64,000 bases of DNA, taken from assembly GCF_030378205.1 (NCBI RefSeq), contig NZ_CP127385.1:682001-746000 (forward strand), read 5' to 3'. Position 1 is the first letter of the stretch. Each line of letters opens with the position of its first letter. This DNA comes from Bradyrhizobium sp. NP1 (lineage in GTDB: Bacteria > Pseudomonadota > Alphaproteobacteria > Rhizobiales > Xanthobacteraceae). The notes below the pieces were generated by a model. That model searched no databases and was not told where the DNA came from. It saw nothing but the letters and a program-made list of their open reading frames with translations. Shown here in pieces: positions 34,985-44,700 of this stretch. A program made the position numbers and the translations under genes.

Positions 34985-36580
34985 CTACTTGTCCAGCCAC
35001 ACATCCTCGTAACGATAGCCGTTGTAGGAGCTGTTCACCATCACCGTGATGCCCTTGACATAGGGATGCCAGCAGGAGCCGGTGCGGGCGTGGAAGATGA
35101 TCGGCCGCGCCACGTCCTCCTGCAGCTTCTTGTCGATCTCCCATACCAGCTTCTTGCGCTTGTTGAGGTCGGTTTCCTGCGACTGCTCGTCGAACAGCTT
35201 TTCGATCTCCTTGTTGCAGTAGTTGGTGTAGTTGCGCTCGGAACCGCAGGAATAGTTCTCGTAGAAGGACTGGTCGGGATCGTCGACGGCGTTCCCGGTC
35301 AGGTTCAGCCCGAGCGCGTAATCCTTGCGCGCGACCTTCGGGAACCATTGCGCGGTGTCGACGACTTCGAGCTCGGCGTCGATGTAAATGGTCTTGAGCT
35401 GGTCGATCAGGATCACCGCGGGGTCGCGGTAGACGGGGATGTTGCGGGTCGAGACCTTGATCGCGAGGTGCTTGTCCGGGCCGTAGCCCGCCTTCTGCAT
35501 CAGCTTCTTGGCTTGCTCGCGGTTGGCGTTGATGTCGGGACCGTAGCCGGGAATGGATTCCAGCATCTCCTTCGGCATCGCCCACAACCCGGCCGGCGCC
35601 GGCAGCATGGTGCCGCCGATGTCGCCCTGGCCCTCGAACATGATCGAGATGAAGGCCTTGCGGTCGAGCGCGAGCGCCAGCGCCCGACGGATGTCGAGAT
35701 TGTCGAACGGCGGCGAGGACGAGTTGATGATGACGTTGGTCGAGACGTTGTTGGGCTCGACCACGCACACGGCATTGGGCGCCTGCGACTTGACGTCCTT
35801 CAGGAGCGGGATCGACACTTCGGTCGGGAACGTCATGTCGAACTTGCCGGCGACGAAGGCCAGGATCGCGGTCGAGCGGTTCGGAATGATGGTGAACTCG
35901 ATGCCGTCGAGATGCGGCAGCCCCTTCTTGAAGTAGTCGGGGTTGCGGACGAGCTTGATCGACTCGTTGGCCTTGAACTCGACGAACTTGAACGGCCCGG
36001 TGCCGATCGGATGGGTGCGCATCTCGGCCGGCGAGACATGGCAGGGATAGACCGGCGTATAGCCGGAGGCGAGCAGCGCCAGCAGCGACGGCTGCGGCCG
36101 CTTCAGGTGGAAGGATGCCTCGTAGTCGCCATTGACCGTGACCTCGTTGACCTGCTCGTACCAGGCCTTGCGCGGGTTCTGGCGGAATTTCTGCGGCGAC
36201 TTGCCCATCAGCATGTCGAAGGTGCATTTGACGTCGGCCGCGGTGAACGGCTTGCCGTCATGCCACTTGACGCCCTGGCGCAGCTTGAAGGTCAGGGTCT
36301 TGTTGTCGCCGCTCCAGGCCCAGCTCTCGGCGAGGTCAGGGACGATCGTATCGATGCTGTTCTGCGCCACGTTCTGGTTGTAGATCACCAAATTGTTGAA
36401 CACCGGCATGAAGGGCACGTTGACCGAATAGGTCGCGCCCTCGTGGATCGAGGCGCTGCCGGGACTGTCGCGGTGATAGATTCTCAAAATTCCGCCCTGC
36501 TTGGGCTCGCCCGCATGCGCGGCGATCGGGATCGCCAGCAATGCCAATGCCGCCGCGGCGAAGGCCCGCAGGTTCCGCAT
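34985..36580 (-). CDS. oligopeptide/dipeptide ABC transporter substrate-binding protein (DppA family)
   Basis: 531-residue periplasmic family-5 binding protein. The Sec signal peptide is residues 1-23 (MRNLRAF to AHAG). The mature part carries KQGGILRIYHRDSPGS and the family-5 signature region LAESWAWSGDNKTLTFKLRQGVKWHDGKPFTAADV. ATG 36580 is certain from the strong GGGAGGAGAG directly upstream, although the frame stays open through the repeats at 36746-36912. It is the first gene of the transporter operon. The ligand is a peptide or another small solute. Confidence 0.93.
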   Translation of the reverse strand: MRNLRAFAAAALALLAIPIAAHAGEPKQGGILRIYHRDSPGSASIHEGATYSVNVPFMPVFNNLVIYNQNVAQNSIDTIVPDLAESWAWSGDNKTLTFKLRQGVKWHDGKPFTAADVKCTFDMLMGKSPQKFRQNPRKAWYEQVNEVTVNGDYEASFHLKRPQPSLLALLASGYTPVYPCHVSPAEMRTHPIGTGPFKFVEFKANESIKLVRNPDYFKKGLPHLDGIEFTIIPNRSTAILAFVAGKFDMTFPTEVSIPLLKDVKSQAPNAVCVVEPNNVSTNVIINSSSPPFDNLDIRRALALALDRKAFISIMFEGQGDIGGTMLPAPAGLWAMPKEMLESIPGYGPDINANREQAKKLMQKAGYGPDKHLAIKVSTRNIPVYRDPAVILIDQLKTIYIDAELEVVDTAQWFPKVARKDYALGLNLTGNAVDDPDQSFYENYSCGSERNYTNYCNKEIEKLFDEQSQETDLNKRKKLVWEIDKKLQEDVARPIIFHARTGSCWHPYVKGITVMVNSSYNGYRYEDVWLDK

Positions 36581-36745
36581 CCTCTCCTCCCGGTTTTCGG
36601 CGCCTTTTTGCGCCATTGGTGCAAACGATAGCCAGCGCCGGCTACCGCGGCAACCGGCAAGGCCTGCGTCCGCATTGGCAATTCGGCTGACTTGCCCTTG
36701 TGCGACGGAAAGGCGCAGGCCTGGTCGCGAGACGTTCGGCGTCAA

Positions 36746-36821
36746 CCAGTGGTCCGATTCTAACATTCGCTCCTCACTTTGGGAGGCACGTTTGCGAATG
36801 TTAGAATCAAAGGACCACCGG
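36746..36821 (-). repeat. bulged palindromic repeat F1 (left half of doublet 3)
   Basis: 76 bp. Outer arms CCAGTGGTCC/GGACCACCGG and inner arms GATTCTAACATTCGC/GCGAATGTTAGAATC are perfectly paired around a 23-nt loop, with unpaired AAA in the right arm. It differs in both stems from its partner F2 but has the same architecture. It lies upstream of the binding-protein gene (36581-36914 holds no other feature beyond the promoter of that gene). Confidence 0.85.
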
Positions 36822-36834
36822 CAAATTTTCGATG

Positions 36835-36912
36835 CTGGTGGAGCTTTGGATTTGACGTTCACATAAGGGAACTGCGGCAAATGGGTTGCGAACGTCAAAT
36901 CCGCTCCACCAG
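36835..36912 (+). repeat. bulged palindromic repeat F2 (right half of doublet 3)
   Basis: 78 bp. Outer arms CTGGTGGAGC/GCTCCACCAG and inner arms GGATTTGACGTTC/GAACGTCAAATCC, with unpaired TTT in the left arm. It is close to the reverse complement of repeat A (451-528), including part of the loop. The spacer to F1 is 13 bp and AT-rich. It ends 2 bp before the stop codon of the acyl-CoA ligase gene. Confidence 0.85.
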
Positions 36913-36914
36913 TG

Positions 36915-38465
36915 TCACACGATCCGCGAGGTCTTGTTGCCCCAGTAGCGGTCGCGCAACAGGCGCTTGTAGAGCTTGCCGGTCGGCAGCCGCGGCAGCT
37001 CTTTCTCGAAATCGACCGAGCGCGGCACCTTCTGCCGCGCCAGCGATTGGCCGCAGAAGACGATCAGCTCCTCGGCCAGCGCTGTGTCCGGCGCAATGCC
37101 CGGCATCGGCTGCACCACCGCCTTCACCTCCTCGCCAAGATCGGCATTGGGGACGCCGAACACCGCGGCGTCCGCGACCTTCGGATGGGTGATCAGCAGG
37201 TTCTCGCATTCCTGCGGATAGATGTTCACCCCGCCGGAGATGATCATGAAGGTCGCGCGGTCGGTGAGGTAGAGATAGCCGTCATCGTCGACATAGCCGA
37301 CGTCGCCGACCGTGCTCATGCTGCCGTCGGGCGAGCGGGCCTCCTTGGTCTTGGCCGGGTCGTTGAAATATTCAAAGGCCGAGGCGGTCTTGAACCAGAC
37401 CGTGCCCGGCGTGCCGTTCGGGCAGCGCTTCAGGTTCTCATCGAGGATGTGGAGGTCACCGAGCAGCACCTTGCCCACCGTGCCGCGATGGGCGAGCCAC
37501 TCCTCGCTGTTGCAGGCGGTGAAGCCCAGGCCCTCGGTCGCGCCATAATATTCGTGAATGATCGGCCCCCACCATTTGATGATGTCGTCCTTGACCAGCG
37601 CCGGGCAGGGCGCGGCGGCATGGATCGCGATCTCGAGCGAGGAGAGGTCGTAACGGTTACGAACCTCCTCCGGCAGCTTCAGCATGCGCGAGAACATGGT
37701 CGGGACGAGCTGGGTGTGGGTGATGCCCCATTTCCCGATCAGCGAGAGATAGTGCTCGGGGTCGAACCTCTCCATGATGATCACGGTGCCGCCCATCCGG
37801 ATCGTCAGGTTGACGGCTGCCTGCGGCGCCGAATGATAGAGCGGCGCCGGCGACAGATAGATCATGCCCTCGCGGTAGTGCCAGAGCCTGAGCAGAAAAT
37901 CGAACAGCGGCAGGTTTTGCGAAGATGGTTGCTCCGGCAGCGGCCGCAGGATCCCTTTCGGCCGTCCCGTCGTGCCCGACGAATAAAGCATCGCGGTGCC
38001 GACGGATTCGTCCGCGATCGGGGTTTTCGGCAGCCCCGCAGTCGCCGCTTCAAGGCCCACGATTCGATCGCTCTCGGTCCCGCCATCGGCGACGATGCAG
38101 AGCTCGACGTGAGGGCATTCCTTCAGCGCCTCGCGCGCGACGTCGAGTTTTGCCACCGACGTGATCAGGATGCGCGACTGGCTGTTGTTGACGATATAGG
38201 CGAGCTCGCCAGGCGTCAGGTAGGAGTTGACGCAGGTGAAATAGAGGCCTGAGCGTTCGCCGGCGCCGCAGCACTCGAGGTAGCGGCTGTTGTTCTCCAT
38301 GAAGATCGCGTAGTGGTCGAGCCGCCTCAAGCCGCGCTGGCGAAACAGATGCGCCAGGCAGTTGCTGCGCTGATCGAGCTCGCGGTAGGTCACCGTCTCG
38401 CCGGTGCCGGCCATGATGAAGGCGGGCTGCAGCGGGCGCAGATAGGCGTGCTTGCCGGTGTACAT
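36915..38465 (-). CDS. AMP-binding acyl-CoA ligase
   Basis: 516-residue adenylate-forming ligase. The nucleotide loop is AMLYSSGTTGRPKGI, the A5 region EYYGATEGLG, the A7/A8 region VGDVGYVDDDGYLYLTDR and the C-terminal catalytic Lys region LPRLPTGKLYKR. It activates a carboxylic acid with ATP and CoA. ATG 38465 (MYTGKHAYLRP) fits the family start; upstream residues of the open frame look non-coding. It stands alone between the transporter operon and a 341-bp gap; a link with the imported solute is possible but not shown. Confidence 0.9.
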   Translation of the reverse strand: MYTGKHAYLRPLQPAFIMAGTGETVTYRELDQRSNCLAHLFRQRGLRRLDHYAIFMENNSRYLECCGAGERSGLYFTCVNSYLTPGELAYIVNNSQSRILITSVAKLDVAREALKECPHVELCIVADGGTESDRIVGLEAATAGLPKTPIADESVGTAMLYSSGTTGRPKGILRPLPEQPSSQNLPLFDFLLRLWHYREGMIYLSPAPLYHSAPQAAVNLTIRMGGTVIIMERFDPEHYLSLIGKWGITHTQLVPTMFSRMLKLPEEVRNRYDLSSLEIAIHAAAPCPALVKDDIIKWWGPIIHEYYGATEGLGFTACNSEEWLAHRGTVGKVLLGDLHILDENLKRCPNGTPGTVWFKTASAFEYFNDPAKTKEARSPDGSMSTVGDVGYVDDDGYLYLTDRATFMIISGGVNIYPQECENLLITHPKVADAAVFGVPNADLGEEVKAVVQPMPGIAPDTALAEELIVFCGQSLARQKVPRSVDFEKELPRLPTGKLYKRLLRDRYWGNKTSRIV

Positions 38466-38806
38466 CGTACCGCGTTCTCCCTCGTTGGCCACGGAGGGAT
38501 GTCGCGCATGCCAGGTTGCTTGCGTGCGCCCGTTCTCCCCCGTGGCAATCTTCTTGCTTTGCAGGCGAGGTTAGCGGAGGAAGTTTCGGGCGTCATGCAC
38601 GAAGATCAAGGGCATAGGCGAAGCTGAAGCGCTGCGGCGGGACCACCTCGGCGAAATCCGCGACGCGCGGCGCTGATGCACGGCGGGCCGCGCCGGATCG
38701 ATCCCGGCTTCGAGCTCGAGCTGCGCGACAGCGGCTGATGCTTGACTTCATAAAATGAAGTTAGTACTACTCTATATATAGTAGATTGAAACTTCACGGG
38801 GGCTTC
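38466..38806. other. 341-bp intergenic region with possible gene remnant and an AT-rich control segment
   Basis: No complete gene was found. Between about 38600 and 38740 short frames on both strands read like protein C-termini (plus: IDPGFELELRDSG then stop; minus: QRFSFAYALDLRA then stop) but lack starts and continuity, so a decayed gene is possible but unproven. From 38742 the sequence turns AT-rich and holds the control elements of the downstream membrane-protein gene. Confidence 0.4.
38742..38784 (+). promoter_or_regulatory. putative promoter/operator with two palindromes
   Basis: TTGACT (38742-38747) resembles a -35 box, with TACTAC 17 bases later as a weak -10. Two inverted repeats overlap or flank it: CTTCATAAAATGAAG (38746-38760) and CTAC-N10-GTAG around TATATATA (38767-38784). 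The first start codon is 22 bp downstream. The AT-rich composition contrasts with the surrounding sequence. The HxlR regulator two genes downstream is a candidate binder. Confidence 0.45.
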
Positions 38807-39238
38807 ATGACCATGGTCCAGTCGCAACGCGCGCCGTCCAACCGCGGTTTCTGGCTCGGCGTTGCCGCCTATCTGGTCCCGACATTCCCAATCGCCTATG
38901 TGTGGCACCTCGTTGCGTTCGCGCCGCTCTATGAATCGCTCGACATCTATCGCCCCGAGCCGATTATCGCCTTTGGCTTCGCGTCCATGCTGATCCAGGG
39001 CCTGATCTTTTCATGGGCCTATCCGCGGCTGTTCGCCGGCCGCGGCAGCGAGATCTGGCGTCCCGGGCTGGCCTACGGGGCGGGGCTCGCGGTCCTGTCA
39101 TGGTCGTTCACGACGCTGGCAGTTGCCGCCAAGAACGTCATGGGCTCGGTGCCGACTTTCATGGAGCTGGAGACCGGCTTCACGTTGCTGCAGTTTGCGG
39201 TGGTCGGGCCGCTGATCGCCCTTGCGCACAAGACCTGA
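38807..39238 (+). CDS. small four-helix membrane protein of unknown function
   Basis: About 143 residues with four predicted TM helices at roughly 15-35, 55-75, 88-110 and 120-140. No family was recognised with certainty and no catalytic motif is seen. ATG 38807 (MTMVQSQR) has GGGGG upstream; ATG 38813 is possible. It heads a three-gene plus-strand group with a YCII-like protein (36-bp gap) and an HxlR regulator (53-bp gap). Confidence 0.65.
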   Translation: MTMVQSQRAPSNRGFWLGVAAYLVPTFPIAYVWHLVAFAPLYESLDIYRPEPIIAFGFASMLIQGLIFSWAYPRLFAGRGSEIWRPGLAYGAGLAVLSWSFTTLAVAAKNVMGSVPTFMELETGFTLLQFAVVGPLIALAHKT

Positions 39239-39274
39239 TCCGCGACACGGCTTTGCAAGCGAGACGGAGTGGCT

Positions 39275-39589
39275 ATGGCAAACTATGTGATCGCCTACCG
39301 CGGCGGCAGAAAATTCGAGACTCCGCAGGAAGGGGCCTCGTACATGGCGAGATGGAAGGCCTGGATGGACAGTCTGGGTGACGCCATCGTCGATCCCGGC
39401 GTGCCGCTCGGAACAGGCAGGCTGATCACGTCGGCCGGGGTATCCGAGCCGGGACCGGACAGGTTCACCGGATTCTCGATCGTGGCGGCCGACGGCATCG
39501 AAGCAGCCGTGCAAATGGCCAGCCGGTGTCCGCACCTTGATCACGGGAGCATCGAGGTCGCCGAGGCAATGGCGATGAAGATGCGCTGA
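39275..39589 (+). CDS. YCII-related (DGPF-type) domain protein
   Basis: 104-residue ferredoxin-like-fold protein. Start MANYVIAYRGG, then a helical segment WKAWMDSLGDAIVDPGVPL and the strand GFSIVAADGIEAAVQMASRCPHL match the YCII-related family, whose members are small and mostly uncharacterised. ATG 39275 follows GGAG by five bases. It is often found next to HxlR-type or sigma-factor genes, as here. A chloride- or phenol-converting activity known for some YCII proteins cannot be assumed. Confidence 0.75.
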   Translation: MANYVIAYRGGRKFETPQEGASYMARWKAWMDSLGDAIVDPGVPLGTGRLITSAGVSEPGPDRFTGFSIVAADGIEAAVQMASRCPHLDHGSIEVAEAMAMKMR

Positions 39590-39642
39590 ATTCGCTGCGG
39601 ACGCGGTTGACTATGGCGCGCGCGTCCGCCACTTCGGTCTGA

Positions 39643-40314
39643 ATGAGCGGAACACGGTATACGCAGTTCTGTGCGCTTGCGAGGGCGGCGGAAATCATCG
39701 GGGAGCGCTGGACGCTTCTGATCATACGCGAGCTTTTGCTTGGTCCGACGCGGTTCGGTGATCTGGCCGCGCGGCTTGACGGCGTCAGCCCCGCGCTGCT
39801 GACGGGGAGACTGAACGCACTCGTGGAAAGCGGCGTGATCCGGCGCGCAACGCTGCCGGCCCCGTTCAACGCCCAGGTTTACGAACTCACCGAGACTGGG
39901 CGCGCGCTCCAGCCCGCGATCCGCGAGCTGATCCGCTGGGGCGGCCGGTTTCTCTTTCCGATGCGCCAGGACGATACTTTCCAGCCGGATTGGGTATTGC
40001 TCGCGCTCGACGCGATCGCGCGGCGTGAACCGACGCCCGCCTGCCGCATCGGGTTGCGCGTACCGCATCCAGGCGGGGTCGCGGTCTTCATCATCGAGGG
40101 CGGCGCCGAAGGCACGCGGATTGCGAAGGGCGAGATCGAAGGCCCGACAATCGAGACGCCGTTCGACGTTCTTTTGCAAATCCTTGCCCGAAAACTGCCG
40201 CTCGATGATGCGATCGAGAGCGGTCGGGTCCGTATCGAAGGGAGCTTGCGCACGCTCGGAAAGTTGCCGCATCTGTTCGATCTGGCAACCGCGCGCGATG
40301 CGCGGTCCGGATAA
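39643..40314 (+). CDS. HxlR family winged-helix transcriptional regulator
   Basis: 223 residues. The N-terminal winged helix-turn-helix (about 5-95) has the HxlR pattern CALARAAEIIGERWTLLIIREL, then GPTRFGDLAARLDGVSPALLTGRLNALVESG and YELTETGRAL. The C-terminal region (about 130-220) resembles an SCP2-like sterol-carrier fold and may sense a lipid-like ligand. It could regulate the two upstream small genes. Confidence 0.85.
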   Translation: MSGTRYTQFCALARAAEIIGERWTLLIIRELLLGPTRFGDLAARLDGVSPALLTGRLNALVESGVIRRATLPAPFNAQVYELTETGRALQPAIRELIRWGGRFLFPMRQDDTFQPDWVLLALDAIARREPTPACRIGLRVPHPGGVAVFIIEGGAEGTRIAKGEIEGPTIETPFDVLLQILARKLPLDDAIESGRVRIEGSLRTLGKLPHLFDLATARDARSG

Positions 40315-40546
40315 GCCAGCAGTGCTGCCGAGCAGTCGTCGCGTCGGCCTGCCACGCGTCGACCGGCGCGGTTGCGCGGTGGCCGCGCGCGATGTCAAGG
40401 GCCGGCGCCGGGTGCCGGGCCCAACAATTTTGCTTGATCAGGCCCGGCTCTTGCAGAGACTTGTAGCCAACCTCAACTCATCCTGCCCAGATGGCCGGTA
40501 GCGTCGGCGCGCGCAACCGCGGCAGATACGCGAAGGGGACAGTGAC

Positions 40547-41743
40547 GTGAGCGCGAGCAATCCATCGGCACGCCGGGGTCGGGGCGTCTTGTTTGATTTC
40601 CGTCCGCTTGGCCGTTTCGCGCTGGCCGCGATACTGGCGACGGGCCTTGCCGCGTGTGGTGAGAAGCCGCAGCAGCAGGCCGCGGCGCCGGTGCCGCCGG
40701 TGACGGTGGCGCAGCCGCTCAAGCGCACCGTTACCGACTGGGACGAATTCACAGGGCGCTTCGAAGCGATCGAGGAGGTCCAGGTCCGCGCCCGGGTCGG
40801 CGGCTTCGTCACCAATGTCGAGTTCAAGGACGGCGACATGGTCCATACCGGCGACCTGCTCTATTTGATAGACTCCCGCCCGTTCGAGGCCGTCGCGGCG
40901 CAGGCCGACGGCCAGCTCGCGGACGCCCGCGCCAAGGCGGAACTCGCCAAGCGCGAGCTCGACCGTGGCCTGAACCTGGTCCAGACCAGCGCCGTCTCCG
41001 AACAGGTCGTCGACCAGCGCCGTCAGGCGCTGCAGGCGGCGAAAGCCGCGGAGATACAGGCCGAAGGCGCACTGAAGGCCGCCAACCTCAACATCGAGTT
41101 CACCCATGTGGTGGCGCCGATCTCCGGGCGGGTCAGCCGCCATCTCGTTAGCATCGGCAATCTGGTATCCGGCAGCGACAATGGCACGTCCACGCTGCTC
41201 ACCACCATCGTCTCGCTCGATCCGATCTACATCTATTTCGACGTCGACGAGGCGACCTATCTGAAGAACAACAAGCTCTGGTTCGAGGGCAAGCGTCCGA
41301 GCTCGCGCGATACGCCCAATCCGGTGCAGGTGGCGCTGACAGGCGAGACAAAACCCTCGCATGAGGGCAAGATGGATTTCCTCGACAACCGCCTCGACGT
41401 CTCGACCGGAACGCTGCGCAGCCGCGCGGTCGTTCCCAACCACGACCTGTCGATCCTGCCGGGCCAGTTCGGCCGCGTCCGCCTGATCGGCAGCTCGCCT
41501 TACGAGGCGCTCCTGATCCCCGATACCGCTGTCGCCACCGACCAGTCGCGCAAGATTGTGTTCGTGGTCAAGGACGACGACACCGTGGAGGCAAGGCCGG
41601 TTGTGCTCGGCCCGCTCGACGACGGCCTGCGCATCATTCGCGAAGGGTTGAAGCCGGAAGACCGCGTCATCGTCGACGGCATTCAGCGCGCGCGGGTCGG
41701 CGCCAAGGTCGCTCCGCATCCCGCCGCCGGCAGCAAGCCATGA
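40547..41743 (+). CDS. RND efflux periplasmic adaptor (membrane fusion) lipoprotein
   Basis: 398 residues. An N-terminal membrane segment ends in the lipobox GLAAC with Cys37 as the lipid-anchor site. A lipoyl/barrel-sandwich domain (VRARVGGFVTNVEFKDGDMVHTGDLLYLID), a coiled-coil hairpin (about 110-190) and the second lipoyl half THVVAPISGRVSR follow. It links the inner-membrane pump to an outer-membrane channel. The GTG start at 40547 has AAGGGG upstream. It overlaps the pump gene by 4 bp (ATGA). No outer-membrane factor gene is adjacent. Confidence 0.92.
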   Translation: MSASNPSARRGRGVLFDFRPLGRFALAAILATGLAACGEKPQQQAAAPVPPVTVAQPLKRTVTDWDEFTGRFEAIEEVQVRARVGGFVTNVEFKDGDMVHTGDLLYLIDSRPFEAVAAQADGQLADARAKAELAKRELDRGLNLVQTSAVSEQVVDQRRQALQAAKAAEIQAEGALKAANLNIEFTHVVAPISGRVSRHLVSIGNLVSGSDNGTSTLLTTIVSLDPIYIYFDVDEATYLKNNKLWFEGKRPSSRDTPNPVQVALTGETKPSHEGKMDFLDNRLDVSTGTLRSRAVVPNHDLSILPGQFGRVRLIGSSPYEALLIPDTAVATDQSRKIVFVVKDDDTVEARPVVLGPLDDGLRIIREGLKPEDRVIVDGIQRARVGAKVAPHPAAGSKP

Positions 41744-44700
41744 ATCTCGGCCGCCTTTCCGTCAACCAGCCGATCCTGGCGATGGTGCTGTCCATCGTGC
41801 TTCTGATCGTGGGCGCGATCGCCTACACCACGCTGCCGGTCGCCGAATATCCGGAAGTGGTGCCGCCGACGGTGGTGGTGACCGCGCAATATCCCGGCGC
41901 CTCGGCACAGACCATCTCCGACACGGTCGCCGCCCCCATCGAGCAGCAGATCAACGGCGTCGAGGACATGCTGTACATGTACAGCCAGGCCACCTCGAAC
42001 GGCCAGCTCACCATCACGATCACCTTCAAGCTCGGCACCGATCTCGACAAGGCGCAGGTGCTGGTGCAGAACCGCGTCGCGATCGCGCAGCCGCAGCTGC
42101 CTGACGAGGTGCAGCGCAACGGCGTCGTCACGCGCAAGAACTCGCCCGACATCCTGATGGTCGTGTTCATGCTGTCGCCCGACGGCAGCCTGGACCAGCT
42201 CTATATCTCCAACTACGCGCTGCTCCAGGTCCGTGACCAGTTGCTGCGGCTCGACGGCATCGGGGACATCCAGATGTTCGGCGCGCGCGACTATTCGATG
42301 CGGGTGTGGCTCGATCCCGACAAGATCACGACGCTCGGCATGACGGCCGGCGACGTGGTGGCCGCGATCCGGGCCCAGAACCTGCAGATCACCGGCGGCC
42401 AGATCGCGAGTCCGCCGATCTCCGATCGCGCCTTCCAGCCGAACCTGACATTCACCGGGCGGCTGAAGGACATCGCCCAGTTCGAGGACATCGTGGTCAA
42501 GGCCGGCGGGGAGGGCCGCACCGTGCGACTGCGCGACGTGGCGCGGGTCGAGCTCGGCGCGCTCGACTATTCCACCAACAGCTTCATGCTGCGCAAGACC
42601 GCGGTCGCGCTGCTGGTGACCCAGCGCCCCGGCTCGAATGCGCTCGCCACCGCCAAGGGCATCTCGGACACCATGGCCAAGCTGAAGGCCAGCTTCCCGA
42701 AAGGGCTTGACTACAATATCGGCTATAATCCGACCGAGTTCATCGCCCAGTCCATCAAGGAGCTGATCAAGACCATCTACGAGGCGATGATCCTCGTCGT
42801 CATCGTGGTGCTGGTGTTCCTGCAGGGATGGCGGCCGGCGATCATCCCGATCGTCGCGATCCCGGTGTCGCTGGTCGGCACCTTCGCGGCGATGGCCGCG
42901 CTCGGCTACGCCATCAACAATCTGACGCTGTTCGGCCTCGTGCTCGCGGTCGGCATCGTGGTCGACGACGCCATCGTCGTGGTCGAGAATGTCGAACGCC
43001 ATCTCGGGCACGGCATGAGCCGGCGCGACGCCGCGCTCAAGACGATGGAGGAGGTCGGCGGCGCGCTGGTCTCGATCGCGCTGGTGTTGTGCGCGGTGTT
43101 CGTGCCGACCGCGTTCCTCGGCGGCATCTCGGGCCAGTTCTTCCAGCAATTCGCCGTCACCATTGCGGTCGCGACCGCGATCTCGTGCTTCTGCTCGCTG
43201 ACGCTGTCGCCGGCGCTGGCCTCGCAGATCCTCGTGCCGCACGAGGAGAAGCGGCCGCCTGCAGCCTGGAACGTGATCGGCCGGGCCTGGGAGGCCTTTA
43301 CCGGCGTCTTCAACCGCGGCTTCGACTGGGCATCCCATTCGTACGGCAGCATTGCGGGCTTCGTGATCCGCCACCGCGTGGTGATGCTGCTGGTCTATGT
43401 AGTGCTGATCGGCAGCGCCGGCTGGCTGCTCGCCAGCACCTCACAGGGTTATATCCCGGCGCAGGATCGCGGCTACGTGATCATCTCGGCGCAATTGCCG
43501 GGCGCGGCCTCGCTGGCGCGCACCACCGAGATCGTCCGGCGGATCGAGGGCATCGCGCTCGACACGCCCGGCGTCATCCGCGTCGCCGCCTTTGCCGGTT
43601 TTTCCGGCGCGACGCGGACGCAGGCGAGCAACGCGGCGGCGCTGTTTCCGGTGTTCGACGAGCCTGAGGTGCGCCTGAAGAAAGGTCTGACGGCCGCCGC
43701 CATCACCGCCGAGTTGCGCAAGCGGCTGTCCGCGATCCAGGGCGCCTTCATTATCGTGATCCCGCCGCCGCCGATCCCCGGCATCGGCACCGGGGGCGGC
43801 TTCACCATGCGGATCCAGGACCGGCAGGGCCGCGGGCCCGAGCTGCTGGCGGCCGCGACCGACGAGCTTGTCGCCGGGGCGCGCAAGTCGCCCGGGCTCA
43901 CCTCGGTGTTCTCGCCGTTCTCGGCCAACACGCCGCAGGTGTTCGTCGACATCGACCGCATCAAGGCGCAGAAGCTCGGCGTGCCGATCCAGAACGTCAA
44001 CGAGGCGATCGAGACCTATTTCGGCTCGACCTACGTCAACGACTTCAACCTGTTTGGCCGCACCTATCACGTCACGGCGCAGGCCGATCTGCACTTCCGG
44101 AAGGAGAGGGCCGATCTCGCGCGGCTGCGCACCCGCAATGCCAATGGCGACATGGTGATGCTCGGCAGCGTGGTGGATTTCCGCGACATCTCCGGGCCCG
44201 ATCGCGTCGCACGCTACAATCTCTATCCGGCTGCCGAACTGCAGGGCGAGACGGTGCCCGGCACCAGCTCGGCGACCGGCATCGCGATCATGAAGAAGCT
44301 CGCCGACGAGACGCTGCCGACCGGCTTCGCCTATGAATGGACCGACCTGTCCTACCAGCAGGTCACCGGCGGCAACGCCGGCCTCTACGTCTTCCCGATC
44401 TGCGTGCTGTTCGTCTACCTGGTGCTGGCCGCGCAATATGGCAGCTGGAGCCTGCCCTTTGCGGTGATCCTGATCGTGCCGATGTGTCTCTTCGCCGCGA
44501 CCATCGGGGTGCGCATCATGGGGCAGGATGTCAACATCCTCACCCAGATCGGTTTCGTGGTGCTGGTCGGGCTCGCCGCCAAGAACGCGATCCTGATCGT
44601 CGAGTTCGCCCGCGACATCGAGCTTGAGGGTAGGCCGCGGCTTGAGGCCGTGATCGAGGCCTGCCGCCTGCGGCTGCGGCCGATCCTGATGACGTCCTTT

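Noticed and set aside
36581..36898. 106-residue N-terminal extension of the DppA-type binding protein
   Set aside because: It would translate through repeats F1 and F2. The signal peptide and the strong ribosome site place the start at 36580.
38600..38740. possible gene remnant between the acyl-CoA ligase and the small membrane protein
   Set aside because: Short stretches on both strands look like C-termini, but no start, length or family could be shown, so no pseudogene is called.
41683..43374. 563-residue open frame on the minus strand
   Set aside because: It is a shadow of the RND pump gene, with repeated His/Asp/Arg runs and no motif.
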